Source: Bacteroidia bacterium
GTDB taxonomy: Bacteria > Bacteroidota > Bacteroidia > B-17B0 > Aurantibacillaceae
Direction of reading: 5' to 3'
Assembly (NCBI GenBank): GCA_016787445.1
Contig: JAEUTQ010000083.1
Span: 33,637 to 97,636, forward strand
DNA length: 64,000 bases
Under the pieces are notes generated by a model that saw only the letters and a program-made list of their open reading frames with translations, had not been told where the DNA came from and made no database searches. This document shows positions 1 to 10,204 of this stretch, piece by piece; the stretch's first letter is position 1, and the number at the start of each line of letters is the position of its first letter. The position numbers were made by a program, and so were the translations under genes.

Positions 1-139
1 ACTGTAAAGCTGGGCAACCTAATCCTCCTGCACCAATTAATAATACTTTAGCTTGTTTTAGACGTAACTGTCCCTCTAAACCAATTGCTTTTGTTTTTAA
101 TTGGCGGTCATATCTTAATATTTCATCGTTTGTGAGCAT
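1..139 (-). CDS. MoeB/ThiF-family adenylyltransferase, N-terminal fragment cut by the window edge
   Basis: Only about 46 N-terminal residues lie in the window. They read [13 protein letters not shown] followed by the nucleotide-binding segment [14 protein letters not shown], the start typical of MoeB/ThiF/HesA E1-like enzymes. Family members adenylate the C-terminal Gly-Gly of MoaD or ThiS before sulfur transfer. The gene starts two bases after the stop of the MobA-MoaD fusion, whose product ends in Gly-Gly, so MoeB is the more likely identity than ThiF. The catalytic part is outside the window, so the choice between MoeB, ThiF and a rhodanese-fused version cannot be made. Confidence 0.8.
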   Translation of the reverse strand, partial: MLTNDEILRYDRQLKTKAIGLEGQLRLKQAKVLLIGAGGLGCPALQ

Positions 140-141
140 GG

Positions 142-966
142 TTATCCTCCGGAAAAGGGCGGCATAACAGAAACAGTATCGCCGTTTTTAAGTAGTGTGT
201 TTTGATGAATAATAATATTATTGTTAGCGAGGAGAAGATTATGTTTACCAAATTCAGGAAATTGTGACACGAGCTTCTCCCTTAACTCATCAGTGTTGTT
301 AATATTCTCAAGTATTAAATTTGAATTACCAGCCAACTCGGCTAAGACACCAAATAAAGTGATGTTAATTTTTACCATTAAATATTTTTCTATTTCAATT
401 AATTCTGTTGTTGTATTAATGTTTGTTAGTGAGGCTGGTGTTATGTCATTCGAATTACTGATATCGATGTAGTGAACGTTTAGGTGTTGTAATGCGCTAA
501 TTACACTTAATTCATCTTTTTCGATGAGTGATTTAAGGGTTTCAGTAATCTTTTTATTATATATACCGCAAAGCGGCTCGATGTTATTATTGTGTATTAA
601 TACGCTTGCGTCTGAGCTATAATCGGCGTGTAATATTAAGTGGTTAATTACTGCATTGTTCAATAAAGGCATATCACAACTAACAAAAAGATTATGTTGC
701 GAGGAGGAGTGTTTTAATCCTGAATATATACCCGCTAAAGGGCCTTTATTTTTAATTAGATCTTCAATAATAGGGTACCCAAGGTAATTGTAGTTCGATG
801 TATTGCTGATAATAGTAATAGAATCGGAGTGCGATTGAATGGCCTCGATAATTCTAACAACAAATGGTTTACCCAAATGCAATACCAAACCTTTATCAGT
901 GCCCATACGTGTACTTTTACCACCGGCAAGAACAAATGCATGAAGAGTATTTGGTTTTATTATCAT
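142..966 (-). CDS. MobA-MoaD fusion: molybdenum cofactor guanylyltransferase plus molybdopterin synthase small subunit
   Basis: Residues 8-190 are a MobA-type nucleotidyltransferase, with [16 protein letters not shown] at 11-26 and the metal-site region FVSCDMPLL near 94. MobA adds GMP to molybdopterin to make the MGD cofactor that NarG needs. From Met197 a complete 78-residue MoaD-like beta-grasp domain follows and ends in PPFSGG. The terminal Gly-Gly is the thiocarboxylate site MoaD needs. One uninterrupted frame encodes both, and the MoeB-like gene that would activate MoaD comes next. An internal start at Met197 could also yield free MoaD. Domain identities are confident; whether the fused protein is the working form is inference. 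Confidence 0.88.
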   Translation of the reverse strand: MIIKPNTLHAFVLAGGKSTRMGTDKGLVLHLGKPFVVRIIEAIQSHSDSITIISNTSNYNYLGYPIIEDLIKNKGPLAGIYSGLKHSSSQHNLFVSCDMPLLNNAVINHLILHADYSSDASVLIHNNNIEPLCGIYNKKITETLKSLIEKDELSVISALQHLNVHYIDISNSNDITPASLTNINTTTELIEIEKYLMVKINITLFGVLAELAGNSNLILENINNTDELREKLVSQFPEFGKHNLLLANNNIIIHQNTLLKNGDTVSVMPPFSGG

Positions 967-1000
967 CGTTATAGGCGCTAGTGAATAACGCTATGTATAT

Positions 1001-1324
1001 TTATAATATTTTGCTCTGAGCTTTTAAAAACTCATTAAATTTAAGTTTAATCTCCTTATAAAGTTTAATTACTTTTTCTCCTTCCAATGTTAAAACGCTG
1101 CCGCCGCCGCCTACACCGCCTGAAGCTTTGTGAACTAATGGCTTATTGTATTGTTTATTCATCGATTCTATTTGCTCCCAAGCTTGTCTATAACTCATTT
1201 TCATTTCTTTCGCCGCTTTATTAATTGAACCGTGAAGTTTAATTTTTTCTAAAAGTGCAATTCTACCTTCTCCTGCAAAAGTGCCTTTAGATGTTTCAAG
1301 CCAGATTCTTCCGTTGACATTCAT
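1001..1324 (-). CDS. ModE-like N-terminal winged-helix regulator without molybdate-binding domains
   Basis: This 107-residue protein matches the DNA-binding domain of ModE: the segment GRIALLEKIKLHGSINKAAK, then MSYRQAWEQIESMN, then a glycine-rich wing near residue 70 (GGVGGGGS). Full ModE carries two C-terminal MOP domains that bind molybdate; these are absent, as in the short LysR-type HTH proteins often found with Mo genes. It is first in a minus-strand set followed by mobA-moaD and the MoeB-like gene. A perfect FNR-like palindrome lies 38 bases upstream of its ATG. Confidence 0.8.
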   Translation of the reverse strand: MNVNGRIWLETSKGTFAGEGRIALLEKIKLHGSINKAAKEMKMSYRQAWEQIESMNKQYNKPLVHKASGGVGGGGSVLTLEGEKVIKLYKEIKLKFNEFLKAQSKIL

Positions 1325-1361
1325 TATTTTTCAAAAATATTTTATTTGTAAGTAATAATCA

Positions 1362-1375
1362 ATGATTATAATCAT
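1362..1375 (-). promoter_or_regulatory. FNR-box-like palindrome upstream of the modE-like/mobA-moaD/moeB set
   Basis: ATGATTATAATCAT, a perfect inverted repeat overlapping the moeA stop codon. On the minus strand a perfect TATTTTTG (TAnnTTTG) element starts at 1339, exactly 23 bases past the box. That places the box near -41.5 of the ModE-like gene's promoter. Confidence 0.75.
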
Positions 1376-2568
1376 ATCAAATGATATTCTATGAATTCCC
1401 CTTTTTTAACCTCACTGGCATTTTCAGGTATTATGGCTAAGCAATTTGCCATTGCAAATGATGTTAATTTATAAGATTCCTGATCGGGGAGAATGGTAAT
1501 TCCATTATCATCAACCGTCGCCTTTAAAAAGTGGGTTAAGCCGGCTTTCTTTTTATATTCATTCAGAAGCTTCGCTTTTTTAGGCAATGTATTAGCGGGT
1601 TTTACTGATGAGAGTGATTGTATGAATGGCAACACATATTCATATAGGCAAGTAAGTGTAGCGGCAGGATTACCGGGCAAACCAAATACAAATTTGTTTT
1701 TATTCCGTCCAAAGTAAAGTGGTTTGCCGGGCTTCTGTTTAATTTTATAAAATACTGTTTGAGTTTTTAAATTGGCTAAAGCATGTTGTACCAGATCATA
1801 TTTGCCAACTGAAATCCCTCCACTCACCAAAACAATATCTGATTGTTGAAAGGCTTTTTTTAATTGATTTTGTAATTGATTTAATGAATCCTTAGAATAG
1901 GAAGATCCGCTTATCTCAATGTTATACTCTTTTAAAAGTGCGGTTATCATTACAGAATTACTTTCATAGATTTGACCGGCGCCTAATTTCGAGCCGGGTA
2001 AAGCAAGTTCATTTCCGCAAACAATTATATGAACCTTTGGATTTTTTAAAACTTTAAGTTGAGCATAGCCTGCAGTAACAGCAATAGCAATTTTTGCAGC
2101 GTTCATAATGCTTCCTTTTTCAAGGATTAATTCACCTCTTTTGAACTGGGAACCTTTATGTCTAATATTATCATCTTTAGAGTATCCTGAGGCATTTAAT
2201 TGTAATTTATTATTCGAGTCAACACTAACATGCTCCTGAGGAATTACAAGATTACAATTTAAAGGAACTTTTGCCCCTGTGAAGATTCTCACAGCAGTAT
2301 TCGGATTTAACTTAATTTTTTTGTTACTGCCAGCACTAATTTCAACATCTGATTCTAAGTTTATATTGTCTAGTTTACCAAATGCTTCGGTATTTATTGC
2401 ATATCCGTCCATTGCTGATTGATGAAATGGGGGCGAGTCACATTTGGCATAAAGATCTTCACCTAATGCCAGGCCAAAAACGTTATCAATATTCATTCTA
2501 AGTAGACCTTTAGGTCTTCGATTAGATTCTTCTAAAAGTTTGATTTTAGCCTCGTTAATTGAAATCAT
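1372..2568 (-). CDS. moeA: Molybdopterin molybdenumtransferase MoeA
   Basis: At 398 residues this is a normal-length MoeA, which inserts molybdate into adenylylated molybdopterin. Visible family hallmarks are PPFHQSAMDGYA near residue 46, RIFTGAKVP near 93, the NSVMITALL segment after the ESN motif near 205, VSGGISVGKYD near 248 and the active-site segment VFGLPGNPAA near 293. It supplies cofactor for NarG and 4-hydroxybenzoyl-CoA reductase in this window. The gene is divergent from the FNR-like regulator, with an FNR-like box between them. A TTACTTTG promoter-like element begins 23 bases past that box, which would put the transcript start almost at the ATG, so the message may be leaderless. 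Confidence 0.95.
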   Translation of the reverse strand: MISINEAKIKLLEESNRRPKGLLRMNIDNVFGLALGEDLYAKCDSPPFHQSAMDGYAINTEAFGKLDNINLESDVEISAGSNKKIKLNPNTAVRIFTGAKVPLNCNLVIPQEHVSVDSNNKLQLNASGYSKDDNIRHKGSQFKRGELILEKGSIMNAAKIAIAVTAGYAQLKVLKNPKVHIIVCGNELALPGSKLGAGQIYESNSVMITALLKEYNIEISGSSYSKDSLNQLQNQLKKAFQQSDIVLVSGGISVGKYDLVQHALANLKTQTVFYKIKQKPGKPLYFGRNKNKFVFGLPGNPAATLTCLYEYVLPFIQSLSSVKPANTLPKKAKLLNEYKKKAGLTHFLKATVDDNGITILPDQESYKLTSFAMANCLAIIPENASEVKKGEFIEYHLI

Positions 2569-2602
2569 AATTCAAAGTAATAAACAATGCTAAATTAAGA
2601 AT

Positions 2603-2616
2603 ATGATTAAAATCAT
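2603..2616. promoter_or_regulatory. FNR-box-like palindrome between moeA and the FNR-like gene
   Basis: ATGATTAAAATCAT. Towards moeA, TTACTTTG begins at 2580, 23 bases past the box. Towards the fnr-like gene no clear TAnnTTTG lies at that spacing, so activation of moeA is better supported; the site could also autoregulate the fnr-like gene. Confidence 0.7.
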
Positions 2617-2691
2617 CAAAAAACAGAACATATGTCTGCTCTCTAGGAGCACTAACAAGGTACTTTTGATACAAATACAAGCCTCTCAGCA

Positions 2692-3420
2692 ATGGAAACA
2701 AAAAACATTCAATCTCCTAGTTGCGCAAATTGCATCACCTGTTCTCAAAGCATTTTTTCAGTCTTTAAAGGAGATGAACTTGCTAAGCTAAGCGCAAAGA
2801 AGCATTATCAATTATACAAGAAGGGACAATACATTTTTAAAGAGGGTGCTGAACCACGCGGTATATATTGCATTCATGATGGAAATGTAAAAATAACAAA
2901 GGCGAGTGAAGAGGGTAAGGAACAAATAGTGCGATTAGCTAAGCCGGGAAATTATATTGGGTACCGTGCCTTATTATGTAACGATATCTATCAAGCTTCT
3001 GCAATGACGCTAGAAGATACACATGTATGTTTTTATCCGAAGGAAGTTTATTTCGAACTGCTATATTCAAAACCGGAAATCGCTGCTCAAACAATAAATA
3101 TTCTCTCACGCGATTTAAGGTTTGCTGAAAACATGATGCTGAATATGGCACAAAAAAATGTGCGAGGAAGAGTCGCTGAAATTCTTTTAATCCTCGAAGA
3201 GTTTTATGGGATTTATGAGAAGGACGGAACCATTAACGCAACTTTTAAAAGAGAGGATATTGGGCATATCGTTGGAACAACTACCGAAACCAGCATTAGA
3301 ATTATTTCAGAATTTGCAAAAGAAGGCATTATAGAATTAAAAGGAAAGAGAATACGAATAGTTGATAGACAAAAAATTACGGAACTATCGAATCGTATGG
3401 ACAATATTTTGAAAAAATGA
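2692..3420 (+). CDS. FNR-like Crp-family regulator with putative Fe-S cysteines
   Basis: This 242-residue regulator has a cNMP-type sensor fold (about 25-150) and a Crp-type helix-turn-helix (about 185-235). N-terminal Cys11, Cys14 and Cys17 sit where E. coli FNR has its cluster cysteines. Cys113, in DTHVCFYPKE, aligns with FNR Cys122, so a four-cysteine O2-sensing [4Fe-4S] site is plausible. The recognition helix reads TETSIRII, compared with VETISRLL in FNR: the Glu and the final Arg are kept, while FNR Ser212 is replaced by Ile. It is the best candidate in the window for binding the repeated ATGATTNNAATCAT sites. Start chosen at the ATG just before the cysteine cluster. Confidence 0.88.
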   Translation: METKNIQSPSCANCITCSQSIFSVFKGDELAKLSAKKHYQLYKKGQYIFKEGAEPRGIYCIHDGNVKITKASEEGKEQIVRLAKPGNYIGYRALLCNDIYQASAMTLEDTHVCFYPKEVYFELLYSKPEIAAQTINILSRDLRFAENMMLNMAQKNVRGRVAEILLILEEFYGIYEKDGTINATFKREDIGHIVGTTTETSIRIISEFAKEGIIELKGKRIRIVDRQKITELSNRMDNILKK

Positions 3421-3430
3421 TTAGAATCAT
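3417..3430 (+). promoter_or_regulatory. FNR-box-like palindrome upstream of the nar operon
   Basis: ATGATTAGAATCAT, overlapping the stop of the fnr-like gene. CATATTTG begins at 3453, 23 bases past the box, giving a leader of about 30 bases before the first cytochrome gene of the nitrate reductase operon. Confidence 0.78.
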
Positions 3431-3493
3431 ATTTAAGTAAGTAAACCTTAGTCATATTTGTATCTGAATTTATCAGATAAAAAACTAAAAAAC

Positions 3494-4366
3494 ATGTTTA
3501 TGAAAGGAAAGTCAATAATAAAAACTATAAGCATTTTTAGTTTATTTGTTGCTACCATACAATTACCGTTAGCGGCGCAAAACGGTGAAGCAACGTTTAA
3601 ACAATCTTGCGGCGTTTGTCACTCAATAGGTAAAGGCAAACTTGTGGGTCCGGATTTGAAGGACGTGAATAAACGCAGAAGCGAAGAGTGGATTTTGAAA
3701 TTTGTTAAAGGCTCACAAGCTTTTATTAAAAGTGGTGATGCGGATGCAAAAGCAATTTTCGATGAGTATGGAGGAATGGTTATGCCAGATCAAAATTTGA
3801 GCGATGACGCCATAAAGTCTGTTATTGCTTATGTTGCTGAGCAAAGTGGCGGTGCTGTATCAGCGTCCGTTGCCGAGGCAACCCCTAGCCAAACTGAAAC
3901 AAAAGATACTGCTAACTTAGCGGACCTTATTTTAAAGGGAAGATTGTATTTTGAAGGAAATACCGCTTTCAAAAATGGCGGCGCTTCTTGTATCTCATGT
4001 CATAATGTAAATTATAAAGACATGATTGCTGGTGGTGTGCTTGCAAAGGATTTAACGAATTGCTATGCCCGCTTAGGCGGTGATGCGGGAATTAGCGGAT
4101 TACTTTCTTCACCGCCATTTCCTGCCATGACTCAGGCGTTTAAAAATAATCCTTTAACGCAAGATGAGATAAAAGCCTTATCTGCATTTCTTCAAGATGT
4201 AGATAATCCTCAAGCACCACAAACTGCAGGAATGAACCCATTATTAATCGGCGGACTGATTGGATTTATGATTTTATTCGGTTTAATACTTCTTGTATGG
4301 AATAAAAGAAAAATAAGATCGGTAAAAAGCGATTATCACGGACGTCAAATTAAAACTATTAACTAA
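3494..4366 (+). CDS. Membrane-anchored diheme cytochrome c of the nar operon
   Basis: A signal peptide (ending ...LPLAAQ) leads into a mature domain with two c-type heme sites, CGVCH (about residue 39) and CISCH (about 165), in two cytochrome c modules. A single C-terminal membrane helix (GGLIGFMILFGLILLVW) and a basic cytoplasmic tail follow. The gene sits 16 bases before narG, so it probably exchanges electrons with the nitrate reductase membrane subunit or with downstream periplasmic reductases. I placed the start at the ATG at 3494. An in-frame ATG at 3458 would overlap the promoter element, and ATG 3500 is equally possible. Confidence 0.85.
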   Translation: MFMKGKSIIKTISIFSLFVATIQLPLAAQNGEATFKQSCGVCHSIGKGKLVGPDLKDVNKRRSEEWILKFVKGSQAFIKSGDADAKAIFDEYGGMVMPDQNLSDDAIKSVIAYVAEQSGGAVSASVAEATPSQTETKDTANLADLILKGRLYFEGNTAFKNGGASCISCHNVNYKDMIAGGVLAKDLTNCYARLGGDAGISGLLSSPPFPAMTQAFKNNPLTQDEIKALSAFLQDVDNPQAPQTAGMNPLLIGGLIGFMILFGLILLVWNKRKIRSVKSDYHGRQIKTIN

Positions 4367-4382
4367 CTAAATCCTTAAAATT

Positions 4383-7300
4383 ATGAGCTGGATTGAAGAT
4401 ATAATTTCTCCGAAAACCCGTAAATGGGAAGAGTTTTACAGAAATCGTTGGCAACACGATAAAGTTGTTAGGAGTACGCATGGTGTTAACTGTACCGGCG
4501 GTTGTTCTTGGCAAGTATACGTTAAAGATGGAATTGTTGTTTGGGAAACACAAGCCTTAGATTACCCTTTGTTAGAGGAAACTTTACCACCATATGAGCC
4601 TCGCGGCTGTCAGCGTGGTATCTCTTACTCATGGTATTTATACAGCCCAATTCGCGTAAAGTATCCATTAATTCGTGGAGCTTTATTAGATTTATTTAAA
4701 GAAGAGAAACAAAAATGCGGTGATGCATATACCGCATGGGAAAGCCTTCAGAATAATCCTGAAAAAAGAAAGCGTTATCAAAAAGCAAGAGGTAAAGGAG
4801 GTTTCAGAAGAGCTAAATGGGATGAGATGGTTGAAATAATTGCAGCCGCTAACCTTTATACTATTAAGAAGTATGGTCCAGACCGTGTAATTGGTTTCTC
4901 ACCAATTCCTGCCATGTCAATGTTAAGTTATGCTTCAGGCGCTCGTTACCTACAATTAATTGGCGGTGTTAACTTAAGTTTCTACGATTGGTATTGTGAT
5001 CTTCCTACAGCCTTTCCTGAAATATGGGGTGAGCAAACTGACGTTTGTGAGAGTGCCGACTGGTACAATTCTAAATTTTGTGTGTCGATGGGTGCAAACC
5101 TTGGTATGACTCGTACACCTGATATTCACTTTTTCTCTGAGTCGAAACATAACGGTACTAAAACAGTTGTAATGTCTCCTGATTTTAGTATGGTTGCAAA
5201 ACACGCCGATCAATGGATTCCGTGTCATGCCGGTTCTGATGGTGCTTTTTGGATGGCAGTTACTCATGTTATTCTTAAAGAATTTCATGTCGACCGTCAG
5301 GTTCCATATTTTATTGATTATGTAAAACGCTATACCGATTGTCCTTTTATAGTTGAATTAGTGAAAGACGGCAATAAATATTTACCAGGAAAACTAGTTC
5401 GCGCTAATCGCATTTCAAAATATCAAAATGTTGAAAATGGTGACTGGAAATTCCTAAACATCGATTCAGCTTCGGGTCGTCCTGTAATGCCAAAAGGCAC
5501 AATGGGTCAACGTTGGGATAAAAAGAAAGAAGGCAACTGGAATCTGAAATACGAAGACGGTGAAGATAACTCAGTATTTGATCCAACATTAACATTCATT
5601 GATAAAAAAGACGATGTGTTAAGCGTAGAGTTTACTGAGTTTGGCTTGGATAAGAGAGCTGTTCGCGAAATCCCTGTTAGATATCTTGAAACTACTAATG
5701 GTAAAATTCCTGTTACAACAGTTTACGATCTTACCATGGGCCAGTATGGTGTTGGCCGTGGTTTATCAGGTGAATATCCAAAAGATTATAACGACGAAAA
5801 GCAAGCATACACTCCGGCTTGGCAGGAAATATTTACCGGTGTTGGCCGTGAAACTGTGCTTCAGTTAGCGCGCGAGTGGGGTAATACTGCCGAAATAACA
5901 AAAGGTAAATGTATGGTTATTGTTGGTGCAGCGATTTGTCACTGGTTCCATAATAACTTAATGTACCGTTCGGCTATCATGACTCAAATGTTAACCGGTT
6001 GTAATGGTGTAAACGGTGGCGGTATGAATCACTATGTTGGTCAGGAAAAACTTGCACCGGTTGATTCATGGGGAACAATTATGTCGGGTAAAGACTGGCA
6101 AAATTCTACACGTTTGCAACAAGGTCCAATCTGGCATTATATTAATTCCGACCAATGGCGGTACGATAATAATCAGGCTTTATACAATAAAGTACCGCAT
6201 GGCAGTAAACTAGGTCATATGCACTCTGCAGATCTTATTGCTATGTCGGTAAGAAACGGATGGATGCCGTTCTATCCTCAGTATGACAAAAACAACCTGC
6301 AAATAGCAAAAGAAGCTGTTGCTGCAGGTGCAAATACTGATGATGAAATCAAGAAATATGTAGTAGATAAGTTAAAATCAAAAGAACTTAATTACTCTGT
6401 GATGGATCCTGATAACGAAGTGAACTTCCCTCGTAACTGGTTTATCTGGCGCGGTAACGCTTTAATGTCGAGTGCTAAGGGTCACGAGTATATGTTAGAC
6501 CATTACTTAGGAACTCATACAAATAAAATTGCAGATGAAGTAGCGAAGGATGAAGTTCACGAGTTATTATGGCGTGAAGCTCCGAAAGGGAAAATGGATT
6601 TGATTGTTGATATCAATTTCAGAATGGATACTACTGCTCTTTATTCTGATATCGTGTTGCCTACCGCTTCATGGTACGAAAAGGCAGATATCAATAGTAC
6701 TGATATGCACTCGTTCATTCATCCTCTTTCTGCTGCTGTTCCTCCTGTTTGGGAAGCTAAAACAGATTGGCAGATTTTCCAGTACATTGCAAAAGCGTTT
6801 AGTGAAATGGCAAGAAATCACTTCCCTGCTCCTGTAAAAGATATTGTGAATGCTCCGCTTTCTCACGATAGTATTGATGAAATATCACAACCAAAACTAT
6901 TAGACTGGTATAAAGGCGAGTGCGAACCTATTCCTGGAAAAACAATGCATAAAATTGCAATTGTTGAGAGGGATTACACTCAAATCTATAATAAGTTTAT
7001 TTCATTAGGACAAAACCTTTTAAGTAATCAAATTGGAGCACATGGCGTAAACTTTATGGCCGATGATGTTTATAAAAACATGTTAAACGATAAACGTCAC
7101 GTACAAAAAGTTAATAATACAGAATACCCTTCACTGAAAGAAGATATTGAAGCGATTAATGCTATTCTTAAATTATCTTCCCTTACCAATGGAGAATTAA
7201 CCGTAAGAGCCTACACCAACATGGAGAAGAAGACCGGTATGCCGCTCTTACAGCACGGTATAGGAAGTAAAGATGTGAAAATTGACTACAAAGATTTACA

Positions 7301-8000
7301 ATCACAACCTCGCCGCTATAACAACTCACCACTTTGGTCAGGTTTAATGGATAACGGTCGGGCATACTGTGCTTATACTTATAACGTTGATTGTCTTGTG
7401 CCTTGGAGAACTTTAACCGGTCGTCAGTCATTTTATCTAGATCATGATGGATATATTGCGTTTGGCGAACATTTACCTACTTATAAGCCATCTCCGAAAC
7501 CTGAAGCTTACGGTGATTTGCGTAAAACCGTGAATGACGGTAAAGCAAAAATGTTGAATGTATTAACTCCGCATGGTAAGTGGCATATTCACTCTACTTA
7601 TGGTGACACTCTTCGTATGTTAACATTATCCAGAGGTATGGAACCATGCTGGATGAGTGAGCAGGATGCCGCAGACTTAGGAATTAAGGATAATGATTGG
7701 GTAGAAGTTTACAACGACCATGGTGTGTATTGTACACGTGCTTGTGTAAGTGCACGTATCCCTAATGGAGTTTGTATAGTTTATCACTCTCCTGAAAGAA
7801 CTTACTCAATGCCAAAGTCTCAAATACGAGGTGGAAGACGCGGAGGCGGACATAACAGTTTCACTCGTGTACATCTTAAACCTAATTTATTAATGGGCGG
7901 ATACGGACAATTCTCTTACCACTTCAATTATTGGGGTCCGGTGGGGGTTAACCGCGATACTCATGTATTGGTAAGAAGAATGGACAAATTAGAATTTTAA
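4383..8000 (+). CDS. narG: Respiratory nitrate reductase alpha subunit NarG
   Basis: This 1205-residue protein is a close match to NarG, which reduces nitrate to nitrite at a bis-MGD molybdenum centre. The FS0 cluster ligands are His33, Cys37, Cys41 and Cys76, with exactly the spacing of E. coli His49/Cys53/Cys57/Cys92. Asp206 in YDWYCDLP corresponds to the Mo-ligating Asp222. There is no twin-arginine signal, so the enzyme faces the cytoplasm as in classical Nar. It is followed by narH, narJ and narI. Nitrate must therefore be imported, which fits the two NarK-type transporters at 44891-48235. Confidence 0.98.
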   Translation: MSWIEDIISPKTRKWEEFYRNRWQHDKVVRSTHGVNCTGGCSWQVYVKDGIVVWETQALDYPLLEETLPPYEPRGCQRGISYSWYLYSPIRVKYPLIRGALLDLFKEEKQKCGDAYTAWESLQNNPEKRKRYQKARGKGGFRRAKWDEMVEIIAAANLYTIKKYGPDRVIGFSPIPAMSMLSYASGARYLQLIGGVNLSFYDWYCDLPTAFPEIWGEQTDVCESADWYNSKFCVSMGANLGMTRTPDIHFFSESKHNGTKTVVMSPDFSMVAKHADQWIPCHAGSDGAFWMAVTHVILKEFHVDRQVPYFIDYVKRYTDCPFIVELVKDGNKYLPGKLVRANRISKYQNVENGDWKFLNIDSASGRPVMPKGTMGQRWDKKKEGNWNLKYEDGEDNSVFDPTLTFIDKKDDVLSVEFTEFGLDKRAVREIPVRYLETTNGKIPVTTVYDLTMGQYGVGRGLSGEYPKDYNDEKQAYTPAWQEIFTGVGRETVLQLAREWGNTAEITKGKCMVIVGAAICHWFHNNLMYRSAIMTQMLTGCNGVNGGGMNHYVGQEKLAPVDSWGTIMSGKDWQNSTRLQQGPIWHYINSDQWRYDNNQALYNKVPHGSKLGHMHSADLIAMSVRNGWMPFYPQYDKNNLQIAKEAVAAGANTDDEIKKYVVDKLKSKELNYSVMDPDNEVNFPRNWFIWRGNALMSSAKGHEYMLDHYLGTHTNKIADEVAKDEVHELLWREAPKGKMDLIVDINFRMDTTALYSDIVLPTASWYEKADINSTDMHSFIHPLSAAVPPVWEAKTDWQIFQYIAKAFSEMARNHFPAPVKDIVNAPLSHDSIDEISQPKLLDWYKGECEPIPGKTMHKIAIVERDYTQIYNKFISLGQNLLSNQIGAHGVNFMADDVYKNMLNDKRHVQKVNNTEYPSLKEDIEAINAILKLSSLTNGELTVRAYTNMEKKTGMPLLQHGIGSKDVKIDYKDLQSQPRRYNNSPLWSGLMDNGRAYCAYTYNVDCLVPWRTLTGRQSFYLDHDGYIAFGEHLPTYKPSPKPEAYGDLRKTVNDGKAKMLNVLTPHGKWHIHSTYGDTLRMLTLSRGMEPCWMSEQDAADLGIKDNDWVEVYNDHGVYCTRACVSARIPNGVCIVYHSPERTYSMPKSQIRGGRRGGGHNSFTRVHLKPNLLMGGYGQFSYHFNYWGPVGVNRDTHVLVRRMDKLEF

Positions 8001-8022
8001 TAATAACTAAATAAGTAGTATT

Positions 8023-9513
8023 ATGAACGTAAGATCACAAATAGCCATGGTTTTTCATCTCGATAAATGTATCGGATGCCATACCTGTTCCATTGCTTGT
8101 AAAAACATTTGGACAGACAGAAAGGGCGCTGAATACATGTGGTGGAATAACGTAGAAACCAAACCGGGCACAGGTTATCCTACTAAGTGGGAGAATCAGG
8201 AAATTTATAAAGGTGGATGGGAAAAAAACGGCGATACCGTTTCTTTAAAGGGCACAGGAAAATTTAAAGGCTTAAAAAACATCTTTCACAATCCGTATAT
8301 GCCGGTTTTGGATGACTATTATGAGCCTTGGACCTATAAGTATCAGGATTTATTCACTGCTCCGGAAGGGGATGATCAGCCAACCGCACGTCCGGTTTCA
8401 TTAGTAACAGGTGAAACAATTGAAGTAAAGAGCGGACCGAACTGGGATGATGATATGGGCGGCTCGCCCGACTTCGCGCGTCAAGACGTAAACCTTGAAA
8501 AATTATCTCCTGCTGAAAGAGAGGCTATGTTCCAATTGGAAAGAATGACCTTTCATTATTTACCTCGTATTTGTAACCATTGTTTAAATCCTGCGTGTGT
8601 GGCTTCTTGTCCGTCAGGCGCATTATACAAGCGAGGTGAAGATGGTGTGGTATTAATTAATCAGGAGCGTTGTCGTGCATGGAGAATGTGTGTTACAGCT
8701 TGTCCTTATAAAAAATCTTATTACAACTGGCATACAGGTAAATCAGAAAAATGCGTATTATGTTATCCTCGCTTAGAAAGCGGTCAGGCTCCGGCTTGTT
8801 TCCACTCTTGCGTTGGAAGGATTCGTTACTTAGGAGTTTTATTATACGATGCTGATAAAATTGAAAGAATTGCTTCTGCAACTGACGAGAATTTAGTAGA
8901 AGCGCAATTAGAGATTTATCTTGATCCGTTTGATCCAGAAGTTATCAAACAGGCAGCTTTAAATGGAATCGCAATGTCAACCATTGAAGCGGCACAAAAA
9001 TCTCCGGTATATAAATTCTTAAAGGTTTGGAAACTTGCATTACCATTGCACCCTGAATTCAGAACTTTGCCGAACTTATTCTATGTGCCGGCTTTATTAC
9101 CGGGTATGGCAAACGTTCAAAACGGAATTTACAATACTACTAGCAAATCGTTGTGGCATGGAATTGACGCAACACGTTTACCAATCAAATACCTTGCTTC
9201 CTTATTCTCAGCAGGAAATACTGATAAAATTGTTGAAGTTCTTAAACGATTGATGGCGGTACGTATGCATAGAAGAGGGGAAACCGTAGGAGATTTATCG
9301 AAAGAAGAAATCAGCGCTGCAATGCACGAAATAAATTTAAACGGAAAAACTGCTGACGAAATTTTCAGACTAACATCTTTAGCAACATTCGACGAGCGTT
9401 TTGTGATTCCTCCTGCACATCGTGAAGAGTCAATTGAAATGCTTGAGAATACTGCAGATGTTAAAGGAAATACAGGCTTCGGATTTAAAGAACGACCAGC
9501 GCGCGGATTATGA
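8023..9513 (+). CDS. narH: Nitrate reductase beta (iron-sulfur) subunit NarH
   Basis: This is a 496-residue electron-transfer subunit with the expected four cysteine groups: CIGCHTCSIACKNIW near 16, CNHCLNPACVASCP near 185, CRAWRMCVTACPYKK near 218, and CVLCYPRL followed by CFHSC near 245. The Trp in CRAWRMC is the NarH feature that marks the [3Fe-4S] site. It passes electrons from the NarI hemes to NarG. Its stop overlaps the narJ start (ATGA), indicating coupled translation. Confidence 0.97.
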   Translation: MNVRSQIAMVFHLDKCIGCHTCSIACKNIWTDRKGAEYMWWNNVETKPGTGYPTKWENQEIYKGGWEKNGDTVSLKGTGKFKGLKNIFHNPYMPVLDDYYEPWTYKYQDLFTAPEGDDQPTARPVSLVTGETIEVKSGPNWDDDMGGSPDFARQDVNLEKLSPAEREAMFQLERMTFHYLPRICNHCLNPACVASCPSGALYKRGEDGVVLINQERCRAWRMCVTACPYKKSYYNWHTGKSEKCVLCYPRLESGQAPACFHSCVGRIRYLGVLLYDADKIERIASATDENLVEAQLEIYLDPFDPEVIKQAALNGIAMSTIEAAQKSPVYKFLKVWKLALPLHPEFRTLPNLFYVPALLPGMANVQNGIYNTTSKSLWHGIDATRLPIKYLASLFSAGNTDKIVEVLKRLMAVRMHRRGETVGDLSKEEISAAMHEINLNGKTADEIFRLTSLATFDERFVIPPAHREESIEMLENTADVKGNTGFGFKERPARGL

Positions 9514-10202
9514 TAAAAAATCCAAATATTTATACAGCAATAGCTGAGCTCTTCAGGTATCCCAGTGCGGATAGCCCTGTTAAAGCTTTGGCTTGCCAGG
9601 AACTGCTCGATCAGGAGTATCCTGAAGCAGCTACGTTGTTACTTCCTTTTACAAAACATTTCATATCGCTTAATGATGACGGAAGAGAAGAGTTATTTAC
9701 AAAAACCTTCGATGTACAGCCTATTTGTTATCTTGATTTGGGATATGTAATTTTTGGTGAGGATTACAAGCGCGGTTCATTTTTACTTCACATGCAACAG
9801 GAGCAAAGCAGCATTAATCATGATTGTAGTCCTGAGCTACCTGATCATTTATCGCATGTGTTGTATTTAATAACTGTTCACTCTGATAAGGAATTCGTAA
9901 ACGAGTTAGTAGCTAAAATACTTGTTCCGGGAGTAAAAAAAATGATCCAGGAGTTTGATACCGCAAAAATCGAACTGAAAATGAAAGTAATTAAAAAGCT
10001 CCACAACGCTTTAATTGCCGAAGAACTTAACAATGGCAATCTTTATCACAACGCGTTCTCAGCTTTATTAAAAATTTTTGAAGCAGACTTTAGTGATGCA
10101 ATTTCTAAATACAATCCTAAAGAGGAAAATTTAGTAAGTGATTCGTTCTTTAATAAAAATAATTCAGTAAATCAATTAGTAAACAACTATAAAATCGATT
10201 AA
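9510..10202 (+). CDS. narJ: Nitrate reductase assembly chaperone NarJ
   Basis: This 230-residue, mostly helical protein lies between narH and narI in the invariant narGHJI order. It has TorD/NarJ-family character: IAELFRYPS at the N-terminus and DVQPICYLDLGYVIFGEDYKRG near 70-90. NarJ holds apo-NarGH until the Mo cofactor is inserted and then helps attach it to NarI; it is not part of the final complex. The start overlaps narH by four bases. Confidence 0.92.
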   Translation: MIKNPNIYTAIAELFRYPSADSPVKALACQELLDQEYPEAATLLLPFTKHFISLNDDGREELFTKTFDVQPICYLDLGYVIFGEDYKRGSFLLHMQQEQSSINHDCSPELPDHLSHVLYLITVHSDKEFVNELVAKILVPGVKKMIQEFDTAKIELKMKVIKKLHNALIAEELNNGNLYHNAFSALLKIFEADFSDAISKYNPKEENLVSDSFFNKNNSVNQLVNNYKID

Positions 10203-10204
10203 TT

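Noticed and set aside
142..966. Frameshift or missing stop between the MobA and MoaD parts
   Set aside because: The frame is continuous, both domains are intact and of normal length, and no disrupted codons are visible. Kept as a fusion with a note to verify.
2603..2791. Open frame starting inside the moeA/fnr intergenic region as a small gene
   Set aside because: It begins at the FNR-like palindrome, runs into the fnr-like gene in another frame and has no recognisable protein features.
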